A stretch of 64,000 nt of DNA, taken from the NCBI RefSeq assembly GCF_024349685.1, contig NZ_AP025944.1, forward strand, positions 1,432,001 to 1,496,000. Direction: 5' to 3'. Position 1 is the stretch's first letter. Each line of letters opens with the position of its first letter. Under the pieces are notes generated by a model that made no database searches, was not told the DNA's origin, and saw nothing but the letters and a program-made list of their open reading frames with translations. This stretch comes from Pseudomonas sp. LRP2-20. Its GTDB lineage: Bacteria > Pseudomonadota > Gammaproteobacteria > Pseudomonadales > Pseudomonadaceae. Both the position numbers and the translations under genes were made by a program. Shown piece after piece: positions 43,470-51,673 of the stretch.

Positions 43470-46400
43470 ATGACTGACCAAGCCATCGACAAACTGCTGC
43501 AAAACCTCGACCACGCCATGATCGCCGAGCGCCATCGCTTGCGCCGGCAGTTGCATGATCTGCGCAAGCGCCCCGACGAGGCGAAGCTGGCGCAGTGGGT
43601 GGAAAAGGTCCAGGCATCCTGCGCCCAGGTCACCGCACGCCAGAACAGCGTGCCGCAGATCCACTACGACGACAGCCTGCCGATCGCTGCCAAGCGTGAT
43701 GAGATCAAGAAGGCCCTGGCAGAACACCAGGTGCTGGTGATTGCCGGCGAAACCGGTTCGGGCAAGACCACCCAGTTGCCGAAGATCTGCCTGGAGCTGG
43801 GCCGCGGCAGCCATGGCCTGATTGCCCATACCCAGCCGCGGCGTATCGCCGCGCGCAGTGTCGCCGCCCGGGTTGCCGAAGAGCTCGGCACGCCGCTGGG
43901 TGGGCTGGTCGGCTACCAGGTGCGATTCGAAGACCAGAGCGATGCCAACACCCTGGTCAAGCTGATGACCGACGGTATCCTCCTGGCCGAAACCCAACAC
44001 GACCGTTTTCTCGAACGCTACGACACCATCATCGTCGACGAAGCGCATGAGCGCAGCCTCAACATCGACTTCCTGCTCGGCTACCTGAAGACCCTGTTGC
44101 ACCGCCGGCCAGACCTGAAGCTGATCATCACGTCGGCGACCATCGACCTGGAGCGGTTCTCCAGGCATTTCGACAATGCCCCGATCATCGAGGTGTCCGG
44201 CCGTACCTTCCCGGTGGAAACCTGGTACCGCCCCCTGACCAGCGAACAGGACGAGGAGGGCAACCAGGTCGAGGACGACCTCACCGTCGACCAGGCGATC
44301 CTTGCCACCCTTGACGAGATTGCCCAGCACGAACGCAGCGTGGGCAAAGGCCCCGGCGATGTGCTGGTGTTCCTCCCGGGTGAGCGGGAAATCCGCGATG
44401 CCGCAGAGATCCTGCGCAAGGCGCAGTTGCGCCACACCGAGATCCTGCCGCTGTACGCGCGCCTGTCGCCGGCCGAACAGCAGCGCATTTTCCAGTCGCA
44501 CGCCGGGCGCCGGGTGGTGCTGGCCACCAACGTTGCGGAAACCTCGCTGACCGTACCCGGCATCCGTTACGTGATCGACACCGGTACCGCGCGCATCAGC
44601 CGCTACAGCTACCGCGCCAAGGTCCAGCGCTTGCCGATCGAGGCGATTTCGCAGGCCAGTGCCAACCAGCGCAAAGGCCGTTGCGGCCGGGTCGAGCCGG
44701 GTATCTGCATTCGCTTGTACAGCGAAGAAGACTTCAATGGCCGGCCGGCATTCACCGACCCCGAGATCCTGCGCACCAACCTGGCGGCGGTGATCCTGCA
44801 GATGCTGCACCTGCGCTTGGGGGCGATCGACGCCTTCCCGTTCATCGAGCCGCCGGATGGCAAGGCGATCAGCGACGGTTTCAACCTGCTGCAGGAGCTG
44901 TCGGCGGTCAACCGCGAGAACCAGCTGACGCCAATTGGCCGCCAGCTGGCGCGCTTGCCGATCGACCCACGGTTGGGCCGCATGCTGCTCGAAGGTGCGC
45001 GCCAGGGCAGCCTGCAGGAAGTGCTGATCGTCACCAGTGCGCTGTCGGTGCAGGACCCGCGCGAGCGCCCGCCGGAGCGCCAGCAGGCCGCCGACCAGGC
45101 CCATGCGCAGTGGAAGGACGGCGATACCGACTTCGCCGCGCTGGTCAATTTGTGGCGGGGTTTTGAAGAGCAGCGCCAGGCGCTGACTGCCAGCCCGCTG
45201 CGCAACTGGTGCCGCAAGAATTTCTTGAACTACCTGCGCCTGCGTGAGTGGCGCGATGCCCATCGCCAGTTGTCGCTGATCTGCCGCGAGCTGCAGTTGG
45301 CGGTCAACAAAGAGCCGTCCGACTACCACAAGGTGCACAAGGCGATCCTCAGCGGCCTGCTCAGCCAGATCGGGCAAAAGACCGAAGAAGGTGATTACCA
45401 GGGTGCCCGCCAGCGGCGCTTCTGGGTGCATCCTTCTTCCGGCATCGGCCGCAAGCGCCCGCAGTGGGTGATGGCCGCAGAGCTGGTGGAAACCACCAAG
45501 CTGTATGCGCGCATGGTCGCCAAGATCGAGCCTGACTGGATCGAGCCGCTGGCGACCCACCTGATCAAGAAGAATCACTTCGAACCGCACTGGGAAAAGA
45601 AGCGCGGGCAGGTGGTGGCCTATGAGCAGATCACCTTGTATGGCCTGATCCTGGTCGGCCGCCGCCCGGTGCACTATGGCCCGATCGACCCGGTTGCCTC
45701 GCGGGAAATCTTCATTCGCGAAGGCCTGGTTGGCGGTGAAATCCAGTCGCGGGCCAAGTGCCTGGCCGCTAACAAGCGCCTGCTCGAAGAGCTCGACGAA
45801 CTGGAGGCCAAGGCCCGTCGGCGTGACATTCTTGCCGATGAAGAAACCCTGTACGCCTTTTACGAAGCACGCTTGCCGGCGGAAATCCATCAGACCGCGA
45901 CCTTCGACGCCTGGTACCGCATGAACAGCCAGAAGGATCCGAATCTGCTGATCATGCGCGAGGAAGACGTGTTGGCCCGCGAGGCCAGCGAAGTCACCGC
46001 GGCGCAGTACCCCGACAGCCTGCAGGTCGGCGAGCTGCGCCTGCCGCTGACCTACCACTTCGAGCCGGGCCACCCGCGTGACGGCGTGACCGTACGCGTG
46101 CCAGCACCGTTGCTGCCCAGCCTGCCGGGCGAACGGCTGGAGTGGCTGGTGCCAGGCCTGCTGGAAGCCAAGTGCGTGGCGCTGGTGCGCAACCTGCCCA
46201 AGGCCCTGCGCAAGAACTTCGTGCCGGTGCCGGACTTCGTCAAGGCCTCGCTGGCGCGCATGACCTTCGGCCAGGGTGCGCTGCCCCAGGCGCTGGGCCA
46301 GGAGCTGTTGCGCATGACCGGCGCGCGGGTTTCCGATGAGGCCTGGGCCGAGTCGGTCAACCTGGTCGAAGGCCACCTGCGGATGAACATCGAAGTGGTC

Positions 46401-47375
46401 GATGGCCAGGGCAAGTTCCTTGGCGAAGGCCGCGACCTGGCCGAGCTGACCGCGCGCTTTGCTGCTGCCAGCCAGGCCGCTTTGGCCGTGCCGCGTACCG
46501 AGAAGAGCGAGCAACCGGTGCAGGCCAAGGCCTTCAGCGAGGTCAAGCAGACCGCCCAGCAGAAGATTGCCGGCCTGTCGATGACCGTGTACCCGGCGCT
46601 GGTGGAAGAAAACGGCACTGTGCGCGAAGGGCGTTTCTCGACCCAGGCCGAAGCCGAGTTCCAGCACCGTCGTGCCCTGCAGCGCCTGCTGCTGCAGCAG
46701 TTGGCGGAGCCGGCCAAGTTCCTGCGCGGCAAGCTGCCGGGGCTGACCGAGCTGGGGCTGCTGTACCGCGAGCTGGGCCGGATCGAGGCGCTGGTCGAGG
46801 ATATTCTGCTGGCGAGCCTCGACAGCTGCATCCTTGACGGTGAAGCGACCTTGCCGCGTGACGGTGCCGCCCTGGCCGGGCTGGCCGAGCGCAAGCGTGG
46901 CAGCTGGGCCGAGCACGCCGAACGCCTGGCCCGGCAGACACTGGAAGTGCTCAAGCTGTGGCACGGCCTGCAGAAGCGCTTCAAGGGCAAGATCGACCTG
47001 AGCCAGGCGGTGGCGCTGAACGACATCAAGCAGCAGTTGGCCAACCTGGTCTATCCGGGCTTCGTGCGCGAGACCCCGGCAGCCTGGTTCAAGGAGTTGC
47101 CGCGTTACCTCAAGGCGGTGGAGTTGCGCCTCGAGAAGCTGGGCGGCCAGGTGCAGAAGGACCGGGTCTGGAGCGGCGAGCTGGGCAACCTGTGGGCGCA
47201 GTACAAGGCTCGGGCCGACAAGCATGCCCAGGAAGGCAAGCGCGATGAGCAGCTGACCCTGTACCGCTGGTTGCTGGAGGAGTATCGGGTATCGCTGTTT
47301 GCCCAGCAGTTGGGTACAAAAGTGCCGATTTCCGACAAGCGATTGAGCAAGCAGTGGAGCCAGGTGGAAGGCTAA
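43470..47375 (+). CDS. hrpA: ATP-dependent RNA helicase HrpA
   Basis: 1301 residues, full HrpA length. DEAH/RHA helicase core: Walker A GETGSGKT (93-100), DEAHERS, SAT (ITSATIDLERF), and the motif VI region QRKGRCGRVEPG; then the HA2/OB domains and the large DUF3418 C-terminal region typical of HrpA. HrpA acts on mRNA and on stalled or collided ribosomes in E. coli. Transcribed alone. The opposite strand is open for over 1300 codons here, a GC-bias shadow without any family signature. Confidence 0.95.
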   Translation: MTDQAIDKLLQNLDHAMIAERHRLRRQLHDLRKRPDEAKLAQWVEKVQASCAQVTARQNSVPQIHYDDSLPIAAKRDEIKKALAEHQVLVIAGETGSGKTTQLPKICLELGRGSHGLIAHTQPRRIAARSVAARVAEELGTPLGGLVGYQVRFEDQSDANTLVKLMTDGILLAETQHDRFLERYDTIIVDEAHERSLNIDFLLGYLKTLLHRRPDLKLIITSATIDLERFSRHFDNAPIIEVSGRTFPVETWYRPLTSEQDEEGNQVEDDLTVDQAILATLDEIAQHERSVGKGPGDVLVFLPGEREIRDAAEILRKAQLRHTEILPLYARLSPAEQQRIFQSHAGRRVVLATNVAETSLTVPGIRYVIDTGTARISRYSYRAKVQRLPIEAISQASANQRKGRCGRVEPGICIRLYSEEDFNGRPAFTDPEILRTNLAAVILQMLHLRLGAIDAFPFIEPPDGKAISDGFNLLQELSAVNRENQLTPIGRQLARLPIDPRLGRMLLEGARQGSLQEVLIVTSALSVQDPRERPPERQQAADQAHAQWKDGDTDFAALVNLWRGFEEQRQALTASPLRNWCRKNFLNYLRLREWRDAHRQLSLICRELQLAVNKEPSDYHKVHKAILSGLLSQIGQKTEEGDYQGARQRRFWVHPSSGIGRKRPQWVMAAELVETTKLYARMVAKIEPDWIEPLATHLIKKNHFEPHWEKKRGQVVAYEQITLYGLILVGRRPVHYGPIDPVASREIFIREGLVGGEIQSRAKCLAANKRLLEELDELEAKARRRDILADEETLYAFYEARLPAEIHQTATFDAWYRMNSQKDPNLLIMREEDVLAREASEVTAAQYPDSLQVGELRLPLTYHFEPGHPRDGVTVRVPAPLLPSLPGERLEWLVPGLLEAKCVALVRNLPKALRKNFVPVPDFVKASLARMTFGQGALPQALGQELLRMTGARVSDEAWAESVNLVEGHLRMNIEVVDGQGKFLGEGRDLAELTARFAAASQAALAVPRTEKSEQPVQAKAFSEVKQTAQQKIAGLSMTVYPALVEENGTVREGRFSTQAEAEFQHRRALQRLLLQQLAEPAKFLRGKLPGLTELGLLYRELGRIEALVEDILLASLDSCILDGEATLPRDGAALAGLAERKRGSWAEHAERLARQTLEVLKLWHGLQKRFKGKIDLSQAVALNDIKQQLANLVYPGFVRETPAAWFKELPRYLKAVELRLEKLGGQVQKDRVWSGELGNLWAQYKARADKHAQEGKRDEQLTLYRWLLEEYRVSLFAQQLGTKVPISDKRLSKQWSQVEG

Positions 47376-47410
47376 CTTCCTTGATTTGTGGCACACTTCA
47401 GTGAATTTGG

Positions 47411-47507
47411 GGGCCGCTTTGCGGCCCATCGCGGATCAATCCGCTCCTACAGGGATAGCAGCCTTCTGTTGGAGCGGATTCATCCGCGATCGAGGGCGCA
47501 GCCCTCG
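47411..47507. repeat. Second-type REP cluster after hrpA
   Basis: Three hairpin motifs: GGGCCGCTTTGCGGCCC (47411-47427), the inverted pair ATCGCGGATCAATCCGCTCC and GGAGCGGATTCATCCGCGAT around 47429-47490, and GAGGGCGCAGCCCTC (47492-47506). The stem sequence GCGGAT-CAATCCGC differs from the other REP pairs in the window, so this is another REP class. It lies between hrpA and the KAS III gene. Confidence 0.85.
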
Positions 47508-47593
47508 TCGTGAAATTGGTACTAAAGTGCCATTATTCTGTCATATTCCCAGCCAGCGCCCCGTGGCGATGGCCTTTGAGCAGAGGATCGATC

Positions 47594-48715
47594 GTGCATA
47601 ACGTCGTGATCAGCGGCACCGGCCTGTATACCCCGGCCCAGAGCATTTCCAACGATGAACTGGTGGCCTCCTTCAATGCCTGGTCGCAGCAGTACAACCA
47701 GGACAACGCTGCTGCCATCGAGCGTGGCGAACTCGAAGCAGCTCCCGTGTCCGACGCCGCCTTCATCGAAAAGGCCTCGGGCATCAAGAGCCGTTTCGTC
47801 ATGGACAAGGCCGGCATCCTCGACCCGCAACGCATGAAGCCGCGCCTGCCGGAGCGTTCCAACGACGAGCAGTCGATCCTCTGCGAAATGGGCGTGGCCG
47901 CTGCGCGCCAGGCGCTGGAACGCGCGGGCCGCACCCCGGCGGATGTCGACGGGGTGATCGTCGCCTGCTCCAACCTGCAGCGCCCATACCCGGCCATCGC
48001 CATCGAAGTGCAGCAGGCGCTGGGCATCCAGGGGTTTGCCTTCGACATGAACGTAGCCTGTTCGTCGGCCACTTTCGGCATCCAGACCGCCGCCAACAGT
48101 GTGGCCCTGGGGCAGGCGCGTGCGGTGCTGATGGTCAACCCGGAGGTGTGCACCGGCCACCTGAACTTCCGTGACCGTGACAGCCACTTCATTTTTGGTG
48201 ATGCCGCTACCGCGGTGCTGATCGAGCGTGCCGAGCAGGCCACCTCGGCGCACCAGTTCGACATCGTCAGCAGCAAGTTGTGGACCGAGTTCTCCAACAA
48301 CATCCGTAACAACTTCGGCTTCCTCAACCGTGCGGCGGAAGAGGGCGAGGGCGCGGCGGACAAGTTGTTCATCCAGGAAGGCCGCAAGGTGTTCCGCGAG
48401 GTCTGCCCGAAGGTGGCCGAGTTGATCGGTGAGCACCTGCAGGAAAACGGGCTGCAACCAAGCGATGTGAAACGCTTCTGGCTGCACCAGGCCAACCTGA
48501 GCATGAACCACCTGATCGTCAAGAAGCTGCTGGGGCGTGAGGTGAGCGAGGAAGAGGCACCGGTGATTCTCGACCGCTATGCCAACACCAGCTCGGCCGG
48601 GTCGGTGATTGCCTTCCACCTGTACCAGGATGATCTGGCCAAAGGGTCGCTTGGCGTGCTGAGCTCGTTTGGTGCAGGTTATTCGATTGGTAGCGTGATT
48701 CTGCGCAAGCGCTGA
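47594..48715 (+). CDS. Beta-ketoacyl-ACP synthase III, PA3286-type
   Basis: 373 residues, thiolase fold. Catalytic Cys156 (DMNVACSSATFG), His in RFWLHQANLSMNHL and Asn in ANTSSAGS complete the Cys-His-Asn triad. It is longer than FabH (about 320 residues), with an insertion around 30-90. The P. aeruginosa homologue PA3286, as I recall, condenses octanoyl-CoA from beta-oxidation with malonyl-ACP, bypassing FabH; proximity to fadD1/fadD2 fits. The start is a GTG at 47594 with AGAGGA upstream. Confidence 0.87.
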   Translation: MHNVVISGTGLYTPAQSISNDELVASFNAWSQQYNQDNAAAIERGELEAAPVSDAAFIEKASGIKSRFVMDKAGILDPQRMKPRLPERSNDEQSILCEMGVAAARQALERAGRTPADVDGVIVACSNLQRPYPAIAIEVQQALGIQGFAFDMNVACSSATFGIQTAANSVALGQARAVLMVNPEVCTGHLNFRDRDSHFIFGDAATAVLIERAEQATSAHQFDIVSSKLWTEFSNNIRNNFGFLNRAAEEGEGAADKLFIQEGRKVFREVCPKVAELIGEHLQENGLQPSDVKRFWLHQANLSMNHLIVKKLLGREVSEEEAPVILDRYANTSSAGSVIAFHLYQDDLAKGSLGVLSSFGAGYSIGSVILRKR

Positions 48716-48732
48716 GTTTTGTAGAGACTGTA

Positions 48733-48830
48733 CCGGCCTCTTCGCGGGTAAACCCGCTCCCACAGGTACACCACGGTTAACAAGTCCTGTGGAGTACCTG
48801 TGGAAGCGGGTTTACCCGCGAAGGGGCCGG
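48733..48830. repeat. REP pair (inverted)
   Basis: Units at about 48733-48766 and 48795-48830, GGTAAACCC/GGTTTACCC variant, with one change (GTGGAAGCGG) in the second. It lies between the KAS III gene end and the porin terminator. Confidence 0.9.
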
Positions 48831-48847
48831 GTGCATTTCTGGCAGGC

Positions 48848-48893
48848 AAAAAAGAGGCGGGAAATACCGGATGGGGTCGGTATTTCCCGCCTC
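48848..48893 (-). terminator. Rho-independent terminator of the porin gene
   Basis: GAGGCGGGAAATACCG pairs perfectly over 16 bp with CGGTATTTCCCGCCTC around an 8 nt loop; on the minus strand it is followed by TTTTTT. It lies 26 nt after the porin stop, as expected for a highly expressed outer-membrane protein gene. Confidence 0.95.
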
Positions 48894-48918
48894 AGCGTGA
48901 AGCAGAGGAGCTTGCAGC

Positions 48919-50163
48919 TTAGAACTTGGCTTCCAGGTCCACCTGCAGGGTGTCGACGTCAGCATCGCTGTTCGGCAGGTTGGAGTAGTCGGTCTTGGCC
49001 ATCATGTAGGCCGCGCCGAGGGCGAAGTTCTTGTCGATTTCGTAACCGACCTTGAACTTGTGACCGCGGGAACCGGTGAAGCCGTTACCGAAGTCAGAGT
49101 CGGTGAACAGGCTGACCACACCATTACGCTGTACGTCGCGGTAGTTGTAGTCCAGGCTCCAGGCACCGATCTTCGACTTCAGGCCCGCCAGCCAGGCGGT
49201 GTCCTTGCCATCGGTGCTCTCGGTGTTCTTGACGTACTGGCCGTAAGCCGACAGCGGGATGGCGAAGCCAGTGAAGTCGAGCTGGCCGAAGCCTTCAACC
49301 AGGTTGAACTCGTCGGTGGTGTTGCCCAGCGAACGCAGCGCCGCCGAGGCCTTGTCGTTGTCGTAGCCGTAGAGGCTGGCACCGACAGTGACCTTGACGG
49401 TGTCAGCCGCGTTGAACTTGGTACCCAGCTGGGCCGCGTACAGCTGTGCGTCGTGCTTGAACTGCACGCCGTCGCCGTCGACGTTGTCCTTCAGGTTGTA
49501 GTGACCGATGCTGCCGAACACCTCGGCCGGGCCGGCGTTGGTCTTGTAGGTGACAGCCACGCCTTCCGGGTTGATGTCGCTGTCCCAGATAATGTCGCCC
49601 ATGCTCACCCAAGGCTGCATCATCTTGCCGCCGATCAGGTGCAGGTTAGGGACGGCGGTCGGGTGCCAGTCGAGGTAGGCCAGGTCGACCCACAGTGATT
49701 TCTTCTCGAAGTAGTTGTCCAGGCTCTGGTTGGTCGAGCGGGCATCGGCGCTGCTGCCGGTGGCCACACGCACGCCGGCGTCGACCTGCGGGTTGATCTC
49801 GCTGTAGAAGCCGACGCGGGCACGCACGCGCTCGCGGTCCTGGTTGCCACTGCGGGAGATCGGGTTGTCGACGTTGACGTCTTCGTAACGCAGGCGCACA
49901 TCACCCTTGATCTGGGTCTTGGCGGCCCATGCCACTTTTTGTTCGAAAGCGCTCATACGTTCGGACTGAGCTTTCTGGTCGGCCTTTTCCTTGGTTTCTT
50001 TTGCCAGGTCGCCCTGCAGTTCGTTGTACTGCGCCTGGTTGATCGAGCCGTTGGCGCGGAGCATTTCGAGCAGCTTGGCGTCGACAGCAGCACTGGCCGG
50101 AGTACTCAGAGCCAGCATCATGCCGGTGAGGCTCACTCCGGTAAGTGTAGAAACAAGACGCAT
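48919..50163 (-). CDS. Putative outer-membrane porin
   Basis: 414 residues. Signal peptide 1-26 (LTGMMLALSTPASA), a short coiled-coil-like segment (about 30-80, LLEMLRANGSINQAQYNELQ and KEKADQKAQSERMSAFEQKV), then a beta-barrel with alternating aromatic strands (YEDVNVDNPISRSGNQDRER, VGFYSEINPQVDAGVRVATG) and a C-terminal Phe (DTLQVDLEAKF) used by the BAM machinery. It resembles the Pseudomonas putative-porin family; substrate unknown. A strong terminator and a GGGAGAA ribosome site suggest high expression. The 260 nt upstream contain no gene and must hold two divergent promoters. Confidence 0.88.
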   Translation of the reverse strand: MRLVSTLTGVSLTGMMLALSTPASAAVDAKLLEMLRANGSINQAQYNELQGDLAKETKEKADQKAQSERMSAFEQKVAWAAKTQIKGDVRLRYEDVNVDNPISRSGNQDRERVRARVGFYSEINPQVDAGVRVATGSSADARSTNQSLDNYFEKKSLWVDLAYLDWHPTAVPNLHLIGGKMMQPWVSMGDIIWDSDINPEGVAVTYKTNAGPAEVFGSIGHYNLKDNVDGDGVQFKHDAQLYAAQLGTKFNAADTVKVTVGASLYGYDNDKASAALRSLGNTTDEFNLVEGFGQLDFTGFAIPLSAYGQYVKNTESTDGKDTAWLAGLKSKIGAWSLDYNYRDVQRNGVVSLFTDSDFGNGFTGSRGHKFKVGYEIDKNFALGAAYMMAKTDYSNLPNSDADVDTLQVDLEAKF

Positions 50164-50423
50164 AAGGTTCTCCCTACTAAAAAGATTTGGGGAGGCTCAG
50201 CGCCCGCCCCATGTTGGCATGTCTTCGGAAAGGGCCTGACTAGACAGGTTCTGGGGTTCCGGAAAACAGGCGCAAGTATTGCGGGGGGCAATGACAGAAT
50301 AATGTCTAATTAGTGGCACTGCGGTTAAGTAATCGAGAATGAAAGACGAAACAGGCCGATCCTCATTTGAGCCACGGGCCTCTGTTCGCCGATACTGATG
50401 GCCTTGCACAGCGAGTCGAAAAC

Positions 50424-51551
50424 GTGACTAGTCTCTACAGCCTTGCCCATCTGCGTGACCTGCCAGCGGCGACCTGGGATGCCCTGGTCCCCCCTGGCCA
50501 ACCGTTCCTGCGCCATGCCTTTCTCAGTGCCATGGAAGACAGCGGCAGCGTTGCGCCCAACACTGGCTGGGCCGCCGAACACCTGGTGCTGGAGCGCGAC
50601 GGGCAGGTACGTGCGCTGCTGCCGGCTTATCGCAAATGGCATTCGTATGGCGAGTACGTGTTCGACCACGGTTGGGCCGATGCCTGCGAGCGTGCCGGCA
50701 TCGCCTATTACCCCAAGTTGCTCGGTGCCGTGCCGTTCAGCCCGGTCAGCGGGCCGCGCCTGCTGGCGGCCGACCCAGCCGACGCACTGCTGGTGTTGCA
50801 GGCGTTGCCGGAATACCTGGGCAAGGGCGGGTTGTCCGGGGCACACATCAATTTCACCGACGCCCAGCTGGATGCGCAGATGGCTGGCCTGCCGGGCTGG
50901 ATGGAGCGCCTGGGTTGCCAGTTCCATTGGCGCAATCATGGCTACCGGGACTTCCAGGACTTTCTCGACAGCCTCAGCTCACGCAAACGCAAGCAGATGC
51001 GCAAGGAACGTGAGCAAGTGGCAGGGCACGGCATCGATTTTCGCTGGTATCGCGGTGACGAACTGGATGAGGTGCAGTGGGATTTCGTTTTCCTCTGTTA
51101 CGCCAACACCTATGCGGTGCGCAGGCGCGCGCCGTACCTGACCCGGGAGTTCTTCAGCCTGCTGGCCGAGCGCATGCCCGAGGCGGTGCGGGTGGTGATG
51201 GCGCGTCAGGGTGGGCGTGATGTGGCGATGGCCTTGAGCCTGGTTGGGGGCGATAGCCTGTTTGGTCGCTATTGGGGCTGCCTCGATGAGTTCGACCGGC
51301 TGCATTTCGAGACCTGCTTCTACCAGGGCATGGACTTTGCCATTGCCGAAGGGCTGCAGCGTTTCGATGCCGGGGCCCAGGGCGAGCACAAGCTGATTCG
51401 CGGGTTCGAGCCGGTGCTGACGCGGTCATGGCATTACTTGCTGCACCCGGGATTGCGGCGGGCGGTGGAGGATTTTCTGCAGCAGGAGCGGGCAGGGGTG
51501 AGGGGATATGCCGAGGAGGCCAAGGGCATGTTGCCTTACCGCAAGGAATAA
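50424..51551 (+). CDS. FemAB-like GNAT acyltransferase (DUF482/PF04339 type)
   Basis: 375 residues from the GTG at 50424; a TTG 57 nt upstream is the only longer start. Blocks include PPGQPFLRHAFLSAMEDSGS, then AAEHLVLERDGQVRALLPAY, FSPVSGPRLL and RYWGCLDEFDRLHFETCFYQ then GMDFAIAEGLQRFDAGAQGE, which match the peptidoglycan-related FemAB/GNAT family PF04339. The arginine/lysine-rich LSSRKRKQMRKEREQV lies between the two GNAT lobes. Substrate unknown. Divergent from the porin. Confidence 0.8.
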   Translation: MTSLYSLAHLRDLPAATWDALVPPGQPFLRHAFLSAMEDSGSVAPNTGWAAEHLVLERDGQVRALLPAYRKWHSYGEYVFDHGWADACERAGIAYYPKLLGAVPFSPVSGPRLLAADPADALLVLQALPEYLGKGGLSGAHINFTDAQLDAQMAGLPGWMERLGCQFHWRNHGYRDFQDFLDSLSSRKRKQMRKEREQVAGHGIDFRWYRGDELDEVQWDFVFLCYANTYAVRRRAPYLTREFFSLLAERMPEAVRVVMARQGGRDVAMALSLVGGDSLFGRYWGCLDEFDRLHFETCFYQGMDFAIAEGLQRFDAGAQGEHKLIRGFEPVLTRSWHYLLHPGLRRAVEDFLQQERAGVRGYAEEAKGMLPYRKE

Positions 51552-51568
51552 GATCTTTACTGCCTGTA

Positions 51569-51663
51569 CCGGCCTCTTCGCGGGCAAGCCCGCTCCCACA
51601 GGATCACCGTTGCCCTTAGGCTTGTGCGGTCCCTGTGGGAGCGGGTTTACCCGCGAAGAGGCC
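51569..51663. repeat. REP pair, hybrid
   Basis: The left unit (about 51569-51602) is of the GGCAAGCCC variant, while the right (about 51630-51663) has GGTTTACCC; most pairs in the window match. It lies between two convergent genes. Confidence 0.9.
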
Positions 51664-51673
51664 AGAACAGCAC

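Noticed and set aside
43458..47429. Open frame of 1323 codons on the minus strand opposite hrpA
   Set aside because: It has no family motif, mirrors the GC-rich third-position bias of hrpA, and hrpA has all helicase motifs on the plus strand.
50367..50423. TTG extension of the FemAB-like gene
   Set aside because: No ribosome site; the residues added lack the character of the family N-terminus.
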